DNA of 64,000 bases. Source: Bugulina stolonifera. Lineage: Eukaryota; Bryozoa; Gymnolaemata; Cheilostomatida; Bugulidae. Below the pieces are notes generated by a model, which worked only from the letters and a program-made list of their open reading frames with translations, did not search any database and was not told the origin of the DNA. The position numbers were made by a program, and so were the translations under genes. Each line of letters begins with the position of its first letter. The first letter of the stretch is position 1. Location: the NCBI GenBank assembly GCA_935421135.1, contig OW285190.1, positions 2,790,001-2,854,000 on the forward strand. Direction: 5' to 3'. Positions 23,284 through 30,371 of this stretch are shown piece after piece.

Positions 23284-24101
23284 ACATATTAAAGGATGGG
23301 GCAAGAAGATGTCGCTTTGAGGATGGGAAGGAGAAATCGCGAGCGAAGAGGAGTTACAATGAAGAAAGCATCCCTGGTTTAATTCTTAGTAGAGGTAATA
23401 CGCTATATGCAGGGCAATTGTTTGGAGAACTAGATCCATCCAAAAATGGGTTAGAGGTGATAAGAAGCCCTTCACCAGGAAATGCTAGATTAGAGGTGAG
23501 AGAGACTTCTACAGCAGAGACTAACCAGGTTATGATAGAAGAGGCTGAAATGTGTGACATTGGAGAACTAGATTCATCCAAAAACGGGTTAGAGGAGATA
23601 AGAAGTCCTTCACCAGGAGAAGCTAGGGTGGAAGTGAGAGAGACTTCTACAGGGGAGAGTAACCAGATTATGATAGAAGAGCAAACTCATGTAGAAACTG
23701 AAGAAGAGGCTAAAATGTGTGACAAAAGGGAACAAGAGATTAGAAAGATAGAACAAGAATTGGCACTAAAGAAAGTGGAATTGGCGGGAGCACTGGGGTG
23801 GAAAGAAGCACTAGAGATGCAACAGAGAATTGATGCAAGAAAAGAGAGAAGAGCAAATCGCATTGCCTTCTTAGAAAAAAAGTTAACAGAGGAAAGAATG
23901 GAAAAAGAGAGGTTAATGATGGAAATCGAGCGTTTGCAAAAAGAAGAAGAAGAAAAAGAAGAAAAAATGGATAGTGTATCAATTATTGATCACATAATTC
24001 CCCACCTGGCTAACAAACTAGATGATGATGATGCAAAAGCAGAAGGGGAAGATACTAAACTGCCACAGTGGGTTCCAACAGGAGAAAGTAATGATGAATG
24101 A
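23280..24101 (+). CDS. Polinton protein B, acidic coiled-coil protein
   Basis: About 270 codons, open from 23196 but with no ATG near its beginning (codon 23280 is TTG; the first ATG is about residue 85). This supports a frameshift from the preceding frame. Residues about 49-94 and 95-148 are a tandem duplication, each beginning GELD.SKNGLE and containing RSPSPG and VRETST. Residues about 150-230 are a strong charged coiled coil rich in Glu, Lys and Arg. The tail is acidic. No catalytic motif. Structural or scaffolding roles are possible, but the function is not known. Confidence 0.5.
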   Translation: MNILKDGARRCRFEDGKEKSRAKRSYNEESIPGLILSRGNTLYAGQLFGELDPSKNGLEVIRSPSPGNARLEVRETSTAETNQVMIEEAEMCDIGELDSSKNGLEEIRSPSPGEARVEVRETSTGESNQIMIEEQTHVETEEEAKMCDKREQEIRKIEQELALKKVELAGALGWKEALEMQQRIDARKERRANRIAFLEKKLTEERMEKERLMMEIERLQKEEEEKEEKMDSVSIIDHIIPHLANKLDDDDAKAEGEDTKLPQWVPTGESNDE

Positions 24102-24141
24102 AAGTGTATAGATTCCAGTTGTTCTCTCAAACAAGGGCAAG

Positions 24142-24549
24142 ATGTCAAAGCAAGAGGTAGTATGTAGAAATGAGAATTATGAAGATGTGGCTGATGGTCT
24201 CTTAGATGAAGTAGTAGCTATCTCTGCTGAAGAGAGAAGGGAGCAAATAGGACAGAGAAGCAACAAAAGAAAGAAGTTCACATTCTACATAATCATAATA
24301 CTATTTATACTTTCTTGCTCATCTTTATCCCCATCAGTGTACACATATCTAAGTGATAGGGAACCACCCAATAGCAAAGACAAAGGAGCACTTAAGCAAG
24401 GACACTTTTTAAAAACAAACACAACTCTATTAGCTACTCAACTGGATCAGCATGCGTCCACACCAAGAAATCGATCTTCGCTTGCAGAGTCCCTTCACAG
24501 CTCTAGTCTGTGGTCCAACAGGGAGTGGAAAAATGGAACTACTATTTAG
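24142..24549 (+). CDS. Polinton single-pass membrane protein
   Basis: 135 codons. An acidic N-terminal region (residues 1-45, ending in the basic cluster NKRKK) is followed by one hydrophobic helix (about 46-66, FYIIIILFIL) and a polar Ser/Thr-rich tail. The layout fits a type II or tail-anchored membrane protein. Its last 98 bp overlap the start of the ATPase in another frame, so the far C-terminus could be spurious. Small membrane proteins are common in virus-like Polintons, but I recognise no named family. Confidence 0.5.
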   Translation: MSKQEVVCRNENYEDVADGLLDEVVAISAEERREQIGQRSNKRKKFTFYIIIILFILSCSSLSPSVYTYLSDREPPNSKDKGALKQGHFLKTNTTLLATQLDQHASTPRNRSSLAESLHSSSLWSNREWKNGTTI

Positions 24550-25111
24550 TCTTATTAAGAGAGTTGATGAAATTGCTTCACCCACTCCTGTTGAAATCAT
24601 TTACTGCTATGGAGTTTGGCAACGCCGCTTTGAGGATTACAAGGATAAAGTAAGGTTTCATTCAGGACTCATTGATGTAGAGATGGATATAGAGCATGAT
24701 GGGAAGAATCGCTGGCTCATCATTGATGACTTGATGGGTGAAGTCGGGGGGAAAGAGACTACTAATGCAATCTTTACAAAGTTCAGTCACCACCTGAACA
24801 TAAGCGTCTTTTTCTTACTACAGAACCTTTTCCCGAAAGATAATAGAACAGTGTCAATAAACTCGCAGTACTTTTTCTTGTTCAAGAAACCCAGAGACGG
24901 AATGTCTGTTACCAACCTTGCAAAGCAGGCTTTTCCTCAGAGTACAAGAGCTGTTCAAGAAGCTTTTAGTGATGCTACACGTAAGCCACAATCTTTTCTA
25001 TTCTTGAATCTTCGCCAGGAAACCCCGGAGTGGGCTAGACTGATCGTTAATTTTGCTTCTGAGCACTCTCCCATGACTGTATATATCCCGAATACCCTGG
25101 AATATAAGTAG
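24452..25111 (+). CDS. A32-like DNA packaging ATPase
   Basis: 219 codons. Family: FtsK/HerA-type ATPases (poxvirus A32 / Polinton ATPase) that pump DNA into the capsid. Walker A is GPTGSGKM at residues 21-28, Walker B is LIIDDL at 89-94, the polar motif is FLLQNLFPK at about 121-129, followed by the family-typical SQYFFLFKKPRD. The length is normal for Polinton ATPases. The residue after the Walker A lysine is Met where Ser or Thr normally holds magnesium, so activity is doubtful. Start ATG 24452 overlaps the membrane protein frame. Confidence 0.9.
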   Translation: MRPHQEIDLRLQSPFTALVCGPTGSGKMELLFSLIKRVDEIASPTPVEIIYCYGVWQRRFEDYKDKVRFHSGLIDVEMDIEHDGKNRWLIIDDLMGEVGGKETTNAIFTKFSHHLNISVFFLLQNLFPKDNRTVSINSQYFFLFKKPRDGMSVTNLAKQAFPQSTRAVQEAFSDATRKPQSFLFLNLRQETPEWARLIVNFASEHSPMTVYIPNTLEYK

Positions 25112-25137
25112 CATTCACATCTCTACTCTCTCATTAA

Positions 25138-25470
25138 ACTGTCTTGGACTCGGAGAGAGCACATCCATCATCAAGCACGAGATACATTAATTCACCCAAG
25201 TATTCTCCAAGGTTGAGGAGGAATGCCTTGAGTATATATGCACTGACAAAAGCATCTGCAACCATCAGAGATTCAACCATTGCTGAGGTTAACAAAGACC
25301 TTATACTCGCTCTTGTTGAGTGTGCTAGAAATGTATTATTAGGTAATGTTCATCTGACTACCGCTCAGTTGAACTCTCTACGTCGACATAGAAGGGCCAT
25401 TGAGGATCTCACCAACTCTCGTACTAGTGTGAGGCAGAAAAAGTTAATCCTACAACGTGACGATTTTTAG
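25138..25470 (+). pseudogene. Small basic Polinton protein, lost start and frameshifted tail
   Basis: About 108 residues, Arg/Lys-rich, with the pattern VNKDLILALVECARNVLLGN followed by LRRHRRAIEDL and RQKKLILQR. It resembles a small conserved protein of Polintons and adintoviruses as I remember them, whose role is not established. There is no ATG: the frame opens after a stop at 25135, and the likely start at 25144 is TTG. At a T5 run (25464-25468) the frame hits a stop, while another frame reads on from 25470 to about 25541 as a Gly/Leu-rich hydrophobic tail (LLGGVLGGLGGG). A one-T loss is the simplest cause. It lies between the ATPase and protein C. Confidence 0.55.
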
Positions 25471-25542
25471 GTCTTCTTTTGAAGCCATTGGCAAGCTTAC
25501 TCGGAGGTGTGCTTGGTGGATTAGGTGGTGGACAAAAGTGAA

Positions 25543-26112
25543 ATGAGTCTCAAGTTTTCTAAAAAGTATCTTCTTATGGATAAACATACATATGAATCAA
25601 TGAATAGTAGAAACAACAAAAAAGAAGGAGAGCATCTACCCTCACTCTCTACAAATGGGGATCTGCTCCTGGCAGAAAAAAGCAGAAAAGATGTGATATC
25701 TAACCTCAAAAACTCTAATACAGACATCTACTCTCAGCTAGAGCAACATACTCATGAAATGAATAAGTTCCTAAAAGAGTTGGAGAGATCACGCCATCCC
25801 CAGCAGGAGATGTATAATACATTAGAGGGAATTAACACTAGGTTTAATGAAATGCATACATGGAGACAAAAAGAAGAAGACGCACAAGAGCGAGGGCGAG
25901 AGAAAAAAAGAGATGATGAAAAGAGGCGAAGTGGTTCAAGGTCACCACTACCACACCCATATAGGAGAGAAACAAAACCAGAGAGGTCAGAAGCTGGCGC
26001 ACGTTGGAGTAGGAAGGGTGATAATAGAAGTCCTATCAAAACTAGGTCTAGGCGAGAGCTTCCTAAAACCCCTCTTGCAAGCGATAGTAAAAACGAAAGA
26101 TGGATGATATAG
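25543..26112 (+). CDS. Polinton protein C, charged coiled-coil protein
   Basis: I start it at ATG 25543 (MSLKFSKKYLLM), which has better context than the upstream GTG. About 189 codons. An N-terminal 20 residues with a KYLLMDKHTYESM element is followed by a polar middle with predicted coiled coil (about 55-125) and an Arg/Ser/Pro-rich basic tail (RSGSRSPLP, TRSRRELPKTP) suited to binding DNA or being phosphorylated. It overlaps the integrase start by 13 bp. Function unknown. Confidence 0.55.
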   Translation: MSLKFSKKYLLMDKHTYESMNSRNNKKEGEHLPSLSTNGDLLLAEKSRKDVISNLKNSNTDIYSQLEQHTHEMNKFLKELERSRHPQQEMYNTLEGINTRFNEMHTWRQKEEDAQERGREKKRDDEKRRSGSRSPLPHPYRRETKPERSEAGARWSRKGDNRSPIKTRSRRELPKTPLASDSKNERWMI

Positions 26113-27170
26113 ATGAAGGTCTACGCGATATTTACTTCTCCCCTCCTCAACCTCCATCTTTTGGAGGAAAGAGAAAGTTAGTTTTAGCTTCTCCTCCTGG
26201 TATTAATGAGAACGATGTTGAGAAGTGGTTGAGAAGTCAAGACGCATACACTCTTCATCGCCCGATTAGAATGAAGTTTACAAGGAGAAAAACGTTTGTG
26301 AGTGGGATTGGTGAACAGCTCCAGGCAGATCTCGTGGATGTGCGTGCGCACAAGGACTCAAATGATGGAGTAACATTTTTGCTCACCTGCATAGATGCCT
26401 TCTCACGGAAAGCGTGGGTCTTTCCTCTTCATTCCAAGTCTAGTCTGGAAGCGTCTAATGCACTCATCTCTCTATTCGAAAATGAAAGCTTTAGACAAAT
26501 ACAAACTGATAAAGGTAAGGAGTTCCTAAACAGAAGGGTGAGCGAAGTGCTAAAGAAGTATGGAGTTAGCCATTTCACCTCTGAGAATGAGATCATCAAG
26601 GCTGCTCTTGTTGAACGCTTTAATAGAACACTGAGAGGGAAAATTCATCGTCTACTCACTTATATAGGAGATGGACGCTACTTAGAAGATGTAGAAGACA
26701 TAGTCCAAGGATATAACAACAGTTTTAATAGGTCAATTGGAATGAAGCCTATTGAGGTTGATTACGATAATCAAGAAGAGGTTTGTGTTCGGTTAAATGA
26801 TTTCTCACCTAAACGATGGTTAAAGAAAACAAGAGTAAAATATTCACCAGGTGATTATGTTCGGATTTCGATGGCTCGTAGTAGCTTTGAGCGAGGGTTC
26901 ACACCAAACTGGTCAACCGAGATATTCACCATAAAAGGAGTCAAGGCACATACCTCACCTCCTGTCTACACACTGGAAGATCTAAACAAAGAAAGAGTAG
27001 ATGGAACATTCTATGCACAAGAATTGCAACATGTTAACCTACCTGAAATCTTTAGAGTTGAGAAAGTCATACGTAAACGGAGAAGGAGAGGAAAAGAAGA
27101 GCGTTTCGTGAAATGGAGTGGTTATCCCTCTTCATTTAATAGTTGGATAAATTCTAGTCAGTTTGTGTAA
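26100..27170 (+). CDS. Polinton integrase with C-terminal chromodomain
   Basis: 356 codons. Retroviral-type DDE integrase (rve fold) that inserts the element, giving 6-bp duplications as seen here. Catalytic residues: D77 (QADLVD), D137 (QTDKGKEF) and E172 (VERFNRT), giving D-D-35-E. An SH3-like segment near residues 245-275 (YSPGDYVRISM) follows. A chromodomain at about 316-356 (VEKVIRKR, then FVKWSGYPSSFNSWI) probably targets chromatin marks. There is no obvious zinc-binding HHCC domain at the N-terminus. The frame is intact and all active-site residues are present, unlike several neighbours. Confidence 0.95.
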   Translation: MDDIDEGLRDIYFSPPQPPSFGGKRKLVLASPPGINENDVEKWLRSQDAYTLHRPIRMKFTRRKTFVSGIGEQLQADLVDVRAHKDSNDGVTFLLTCIDAFSRKAWVFPLHSKSSLEASNALISLFENESFRQIQTDKGKEFLNRRVSEVLKKYGVSHFTSENEIIKAALVERFNRTLRGKIHRLLTYIGDGRYLEDVEDIVQGYNNSFNRSIGMKPIEVDYDNQEEVCVRLNDFSPKRWLKKTRVKYSPGDYVRISMARSSFERGFTPNWSTEIFTIKGVKAHTSPPVYTLEDLNKERVDGTFYAQELQHVNLPEIFRVEKVIRKRRRRGKEERFVKWSGYPSSFNSWINSSQFV

Positions 27171-27182
27171 AATCAAAGGTAG

Positions 27183-27219
27183 TATAAATTCGATATGTAA
27201 GTTCAGTTTTGCTCACTCT
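27183..27219 (+). promoter_or_regulatory. TATA/initiator promoter before the minor capsid gene
   Basis: TATAAATT at 27183-27190 and an initiator-like TCACTCT at 27213-27219, whose A is 32 bases after the first T of the TATA box. The ATG follows at 27225. It suggests separate, possibly late, transcription of the capsid genes. Confidence 0.55.
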
Positions 27220-27224
27220 CAAAG

Positions 27225-27971
27225 ATGGCCTTCAATGTCACACTTATCTCAAATGTACGCATCGGTGGAAGTGACACAAACACCAATGCTCACTTCATTA
27301 CGAAGCTAGCCAAGACATTGAAGCTTCACTCATCACAGTGGGAGGTTGGGTTACTTGACATTCAGTACCCCGCATCCTGGAGAAATGTAGAAGATGGCTA
27401 TGTAGTGGTTACGAATACAAAAGATGGAGTCGAACGAAAATGTGAAATCAGGAGTGGAAGGTATGCTTCCATGGGTGAACTTTTGAGTGAGATCAATAGA
27501 ATACTAATAAACTACGACTTGGAAAAAGTAGTGAGCTTTTACTATGATAGTCTACGGAATGAAACTTTCCTCATGTTGAGAGAACAGGAACACTCTGTCA
27601 TGATGTCACATGATGTTGCGTGGGTGTTGGGATTCAAGCCTGATGTAGAATATGCTGCGGAAATCAACAGGAGTCAAAACCCTCCAGACATCAATGCTGG
27701 TTTCACATCCCTCTATGTCTACTCCTCCGTAGTCTCACCAAGACATGTTGGAGATAGTCTAGTCCCCCTACTTCGCACAGTTCCTATAACAAAAAGTGAA
27801 AGAAATAGCACCGTTTTCTTTGAGTTTTCGAATGTTCAATACTCTCCAGTGTCTAACACAAGCACAGACCTCATCGAGGTAGATATAAAACGTGATGACG
27901 GAGAAAGGGTCTCATTTCGCAGTGGAAAGGTTGTGCTGACGGTTCGTTTCAGACCGCGTGGAGAGAAATAA
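27225..27971 (+). CDS. Penton-like minor capsid protein
   Basis: 248 codons, ATG in good context (AAAGATGG). It matches the pattern of the Polinton minor capsid (single jelly-roll, adenovirus penton relative): beta-rich, with the family word WEVGLLDIQYPASW near residues 39-52 and a terminal VVLTVRFRP strand. In virions this protein forms the vertices. The frame is intact. It is followed after 18 bp by the pX-like gene. The major capsid gene normally found nearby is missing. Confidence 0.8.
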   Translation: MAFNVTLISNVRIGGSDTNTNAHFITKLAKTLKLHSSQWEVGLLDIQYPASWRNVEDGYVVVTNTKDGVERKCEIRSGRYASMGELLSEINRILINYDLEKVVSFYYDSLRNETFLMLREQEHSVMMSHDVAWVLGFKPDVEYAAEINRSQNPPDINAGFTSLYVYSSVVSPRHVGDSLVPLLRTVPITKSERNSTVFFEFSNVQYSPVSNTSTDLIEVDIKRDDGERVSFRSGKVVLTVRFRPRGEK

Positions 27972-27989
27972 TACAGACAGATAAATAAC

Positions 27990-28442
27990 ATGGTCCCTCG
28001 CATAGTTCCATATTTTCCTGATGAGTCAGGTGAGATGTATGAAGACTATTATGCAAACCAGGTGGGAGAGGGAATGAGTGTGTACAGGGGAAAACCTATT
28101 ATGACCGGTAATGGGATCGGCTCACTCTTTTCTGGACTGGCCCGAGGGGTCCTTCCCATGCTAAAGAATGGTGCCAAAACTATTGGGAAAAAGCTATTGA
28201 CTACTGGAGCTTCGGTTCTGGGAGATGTAATCAAGGGAGAGAACTTCAAATCTTCTGCAGCACAACGTTTTCGTGAAGCTGGTGGGGATCTTCTAGGTGA
28301 TGTAGAGGACGAACTACGTGAACCACCTACCAAACGTGCACGAATTAGCCAAAAGTCTACAAAGAAAAAACGTAAAGGAAGAAAAACAGTTTTTGATGAC
28401 ATGAGGGCACGCAGCCGAAAAAGACAGCACCTGATCACCTAG
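27990..28442 (+). CDS. Adenovirus pX-like core protein
   Basis: 150 codons. Polintons and adintoviruses carry a relative of adenovirus pX/pVI-type core proteins, marked by a Gly-rich amphipathic segment and basic tail. Here GIGSLFSGLARGVLPMLKNG lies at about residues 42-61, followed by AKTIGKKLL, GENFKSSAAQRFREAGG, and a Lys/Arg-rich end. The last 17 codons (from 28392) lie in the 140-bp block that is identical to the 12.36-kb units, so the tail may not be the original one. An AATAAAG 3' of the stop (about 28490) could serve as poly(A) signal. ATG 27990 is well placed. Confidence 0.75.
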   Translation: MVPRIVPYFPDESGEMYEDYYANQVGEGMSVYRGKPIMTGNGIGSLFSGLARGVLPMLKNGAKTIGKKLLTTGASVLGDVIKGENFKSSAAQRFREAGGDLLGDVEDELREPPTKRARISQKSTKKKRKGRKTVFDDMRARSRKRQHLIT

Positions 28443-28531
28443 CAAGGGAATGAATACATGCTACCACCAAACCAGCTTAGCGAAACTTCAATAAAGAATT
28501 ACCACTGGCATACAGTTTAGACATGCTATGA
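28392..28531 (+). repeat. 140-bp block shared with the tandem units
   Basis: Identical base for base to 35108-35247, 47470-47609 and 59833-59972; a diverged version is at 11803-11940. It covers the pX tail, its stop and a short downstream open stretch. Sequences on both sides differ completely between Polinton and array. Confidence 0.95.
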
Positions 28532-28737
28532 CATGCATCTTGTTCTATCTCCTTCGAGCTCGAGGGTGGAGTATGGAGGGAATAATTACACGGCTAAGCA
28601 GAGTAGAAGGAGGAGTTCGAGATCATTCTATAAGAGCTCTATTACAACGTTTATACTATAATAAAATAAATAGTACTTTCCCACTCACAACGCATGTAAA
28701 CGATATTATGCTTTTTTCACCTATTCACTTTGACTAG
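28528..28737 (+). CDS. Short open frame, uncertain
   Basis: 69 codons containing RGWSMEGIITRLSRVEGGV and a short basic helix-like stretch. It begins at the exact end of the shared block. It may be a remnant of a lost Polinton gene or chance; no family recognised. Confidence 0.2.
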   Translation: MTCILFYLLRARGWSMEGIITRLSRVEGGVRDHSIRALLQRLYYNKINSTFPLTTHVNDIMLFSPIHFD

Positions 28738-29033
28738 AGAGAAATACTTCACCTTACTTATAATTCGTTTTTATACTATTATAACTGCATTCTTTATTTT
28801 TCTTTGCTTTTTTAGATTTCTGCTTGATTCTTGATTCTTTTATTTTTTCTCTATTTATCTTCGTAATAAAACAATACTACTGAAGAAAGCTGCATCTTTT
28901 CTATCTTGGAATAATACTCATCCAACTCAAGCTGCTCTACTACTGTAGAAACCTTCTTTATATACTAAACTTTCTAATATATCATCCAATAAGAAAAGAC
29001 CCCTTTGTATGCTTTGGATTGACATCGGTACAC
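28738..29033. other. AT-rich non-coding segment of the Polinton
   Basis: No gene seen. T-rich stretches and an AATAAAAC near 28865 occur. This is where capsid or other genes would be expected in a complete element. Confidence 0.5.
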
Positions 29034-29375
29034 ATCAGGTGGCTTCGGAATTACATCGGGGCACATCGGGTAGCATCGGGGCACATCGGGGCACACGGGG
29101 CACATCGGGGCAACATCGGGGCACATCGGGGCACATCGGGGCAACATCGGGGCACATCGGGGCACATCGGGGCAACATCGGGGCACATCGGGGCACATCG
29201 GGGCAACATCGGGGCACATCGGGACACTTCGGGGCAACATCGGGGCACATCGGGACACATCGGGACACATCGGGCAACATCGGAGCACATCGGGGCGCAT
29301 CGGGACACATCGGGACACATCGGGGCAACATCGGGACACATCGGGGCACTTCGGGACACATCAGGACACATCGGG
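29034..29375. repeat. G-rich minisatellite, GGGGCACATC 10-mer
   Basis: About 33 tandem copies of a 10-bp word, GGGGCACATC, regularly interspersed with an 11-bp form GGGGCAACATC. In the better-preserved middle the order is two 10-mers then one 11-mer, a 31-bp higher-order unit. All three frames on both strands are open because of the repeat; the resulting peptides are not genes. Confidence 0.95.
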
Positions 29376-29621
29376 TTGTACTATAATGGGTGGGGAATTA
29401 GTCAGACCCCTCCTACTAAGCTCTACTATATAGGTGGAGGTTTTCACTCCATCAGTATAGTTGTAGCCCAGTCTTTACATGTTTCTTTATTAATAATGCA
29501 ATGCACATCATAAACCAAGCCTTCTGTAGTACTTCTTCTTATCGCTAATGGGAGCTATAGCGAAGTGCAGCGGAATTCGCTCGTTTAGATCACAAGCTTT
29601 TCGAGTGAGGGCGCAGGAGAA
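29376..29621. other. Non-coding segment before the right TIR
   Basis: No gene or repeat recognised in these 246 bp. Confidence 0.5.
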
Positions 29622-30218
29622 GCGGCGGGCCGCGGCCTAGTCGCTTGGCCCGGTGGATACGGGGCACTGGCGTCGCCTCCACGTGTACGGTCGGCGCCGC
29701 GCGCAACGTAGGCGGACGCGGCTTGACCGCCTCAAACGATCGGTCGTTCAGGTGAGTGGGGGTTGCGGGGGAGGGTGGGCGGCGGTGGAGGAGGGGTGGC
29801 GGTGATGACGGTGATGGCGGCGGTGATGGCGGCAGTGGTGGTGGTGGTGGTGGTGGTGGTGGTGGTGGTGGCGGCGGCGGTGGCGGCGGCGGTGGCGGCG
29901 GCGGCGGCGGCAGCGGCGGCGGCGGTGGTGGTGAGGGTGGTGGTGGCAGCGGCGGCGGTGGTGCGGACGGGAAGAGGGCGGTGGCGGGGAGGAAGGAGGA
30001 GTGGGGGGAGGAGAGGGGAGGAGGGTGGGAAGGAGGGAGGGAAGGGGTCGTGGCCGGGTTTGGGGTCAAGTGTGCAAATGTTTTTTCGACCAATCAGAAG
30101 GGGGGATTTTAGGGTGATCTTTGTGCTCTTCTGTGATTGGTTGAAATCGGAAATACCGGCTTGTGAAACAGGGTTCAATGAGTGCGTGTCTGTATAGAAG
30201 TGCACTGACTATACTACT
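29622..30218. repeat. Right terminal inverted repeat of the Polinton (597 bp)
   Basis: Complement of 21659-22690 minus most of the microsatellite. It ends CTATACTACT at 30218. Small indels relative to the left copy are seen near 30110 and 30150. Confidence 0.95.
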
Positions 30219-30224
30219 AATGCC
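30219..30224. repeat. Polinton target-site duplication AATGCC (right)
   Basis: Pairs with 21653-21658. Confidence 0.95.
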
Positions 30225-30371
30225 TTCAAGAAGCTGAAAGAGCTGATCACAGCTGAGATAACACTGCAGTACTTTACCGTAAATGAGCCAATAACGGTGC
30301 AAACTGATGCAAGTACTGATGGTCTGGGTGCAGTTTTACTACAGGCTGATAGACCTGTATGCTATGCCATA
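30219..30371 (+). pseudogene. pol: Ty3/Gypsy Pol, start of RNase H, 3' of the insertion
   Basis: Starting at the duplicated AATGCC, the frame reads NAFKKLKE and then the RNase H opening motif QTDASTDGLGAVLLQ. It is in the frame that continues from 21658 if the Polinton and one target copy are ignored. It ends at the boundary with unit 1, before the rest of RNase H and all of integrase. Confidence 0.9.

Larger units (their letters stand above)
21659..30218. mobile_element. Polinton/Maverick-like element, 8,560 bp, defective
   Basis: It is bounded by AATGCC on both sides and by TIRs beginning AGTAGTATAG. Gene order left to right, all on the plus strand: unknown protein, coiled-coil protein, membrane protein, A32-like ATPase, small basic protein, charged coiled-coil protein, chromodomain integrase, penton-like minor capsid, pX-like core protein. 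Full Polintons are usually 15-20 kb. This one lacks visible PolB, adenain-like protease and major capsid genes, and 28532-29621 holds only non-coding and minisatellite DNA. Damage in several genes points to an old or non-autonomous copy. Confidence 0.95.
19470..30371 (+). mobile_element. Truncated LTR-less Ty3/Gypsy retrotransposon, interrupted by a Polinton
   Basis: It consists of 19470-21658 plus 30219-30371. Order: short leader, gag, then pol (protease, reverse transcriptase, start of RNase H). There is no LTR on either side, no integrase, and the right end stops inside RNase H. The 8,560-bp Polinton insertion accounts for the rest. It sits at the junction between unit 0 and unit 1 and disrupts the TAGCTTGTCGG boundary word. 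Confidence 0.9.

Noticed and set aside
28457..28519. Start of a major capsid gene after pX
   Set aside because: An ATG and about 20 codons are present, but they lie in the block shared with the array and do not resemble capsid N-termini.
29009..29513. Multiple frames over the GGGGCACATC repeat
   Set aside because: Minisatellite artefacts in both strands.
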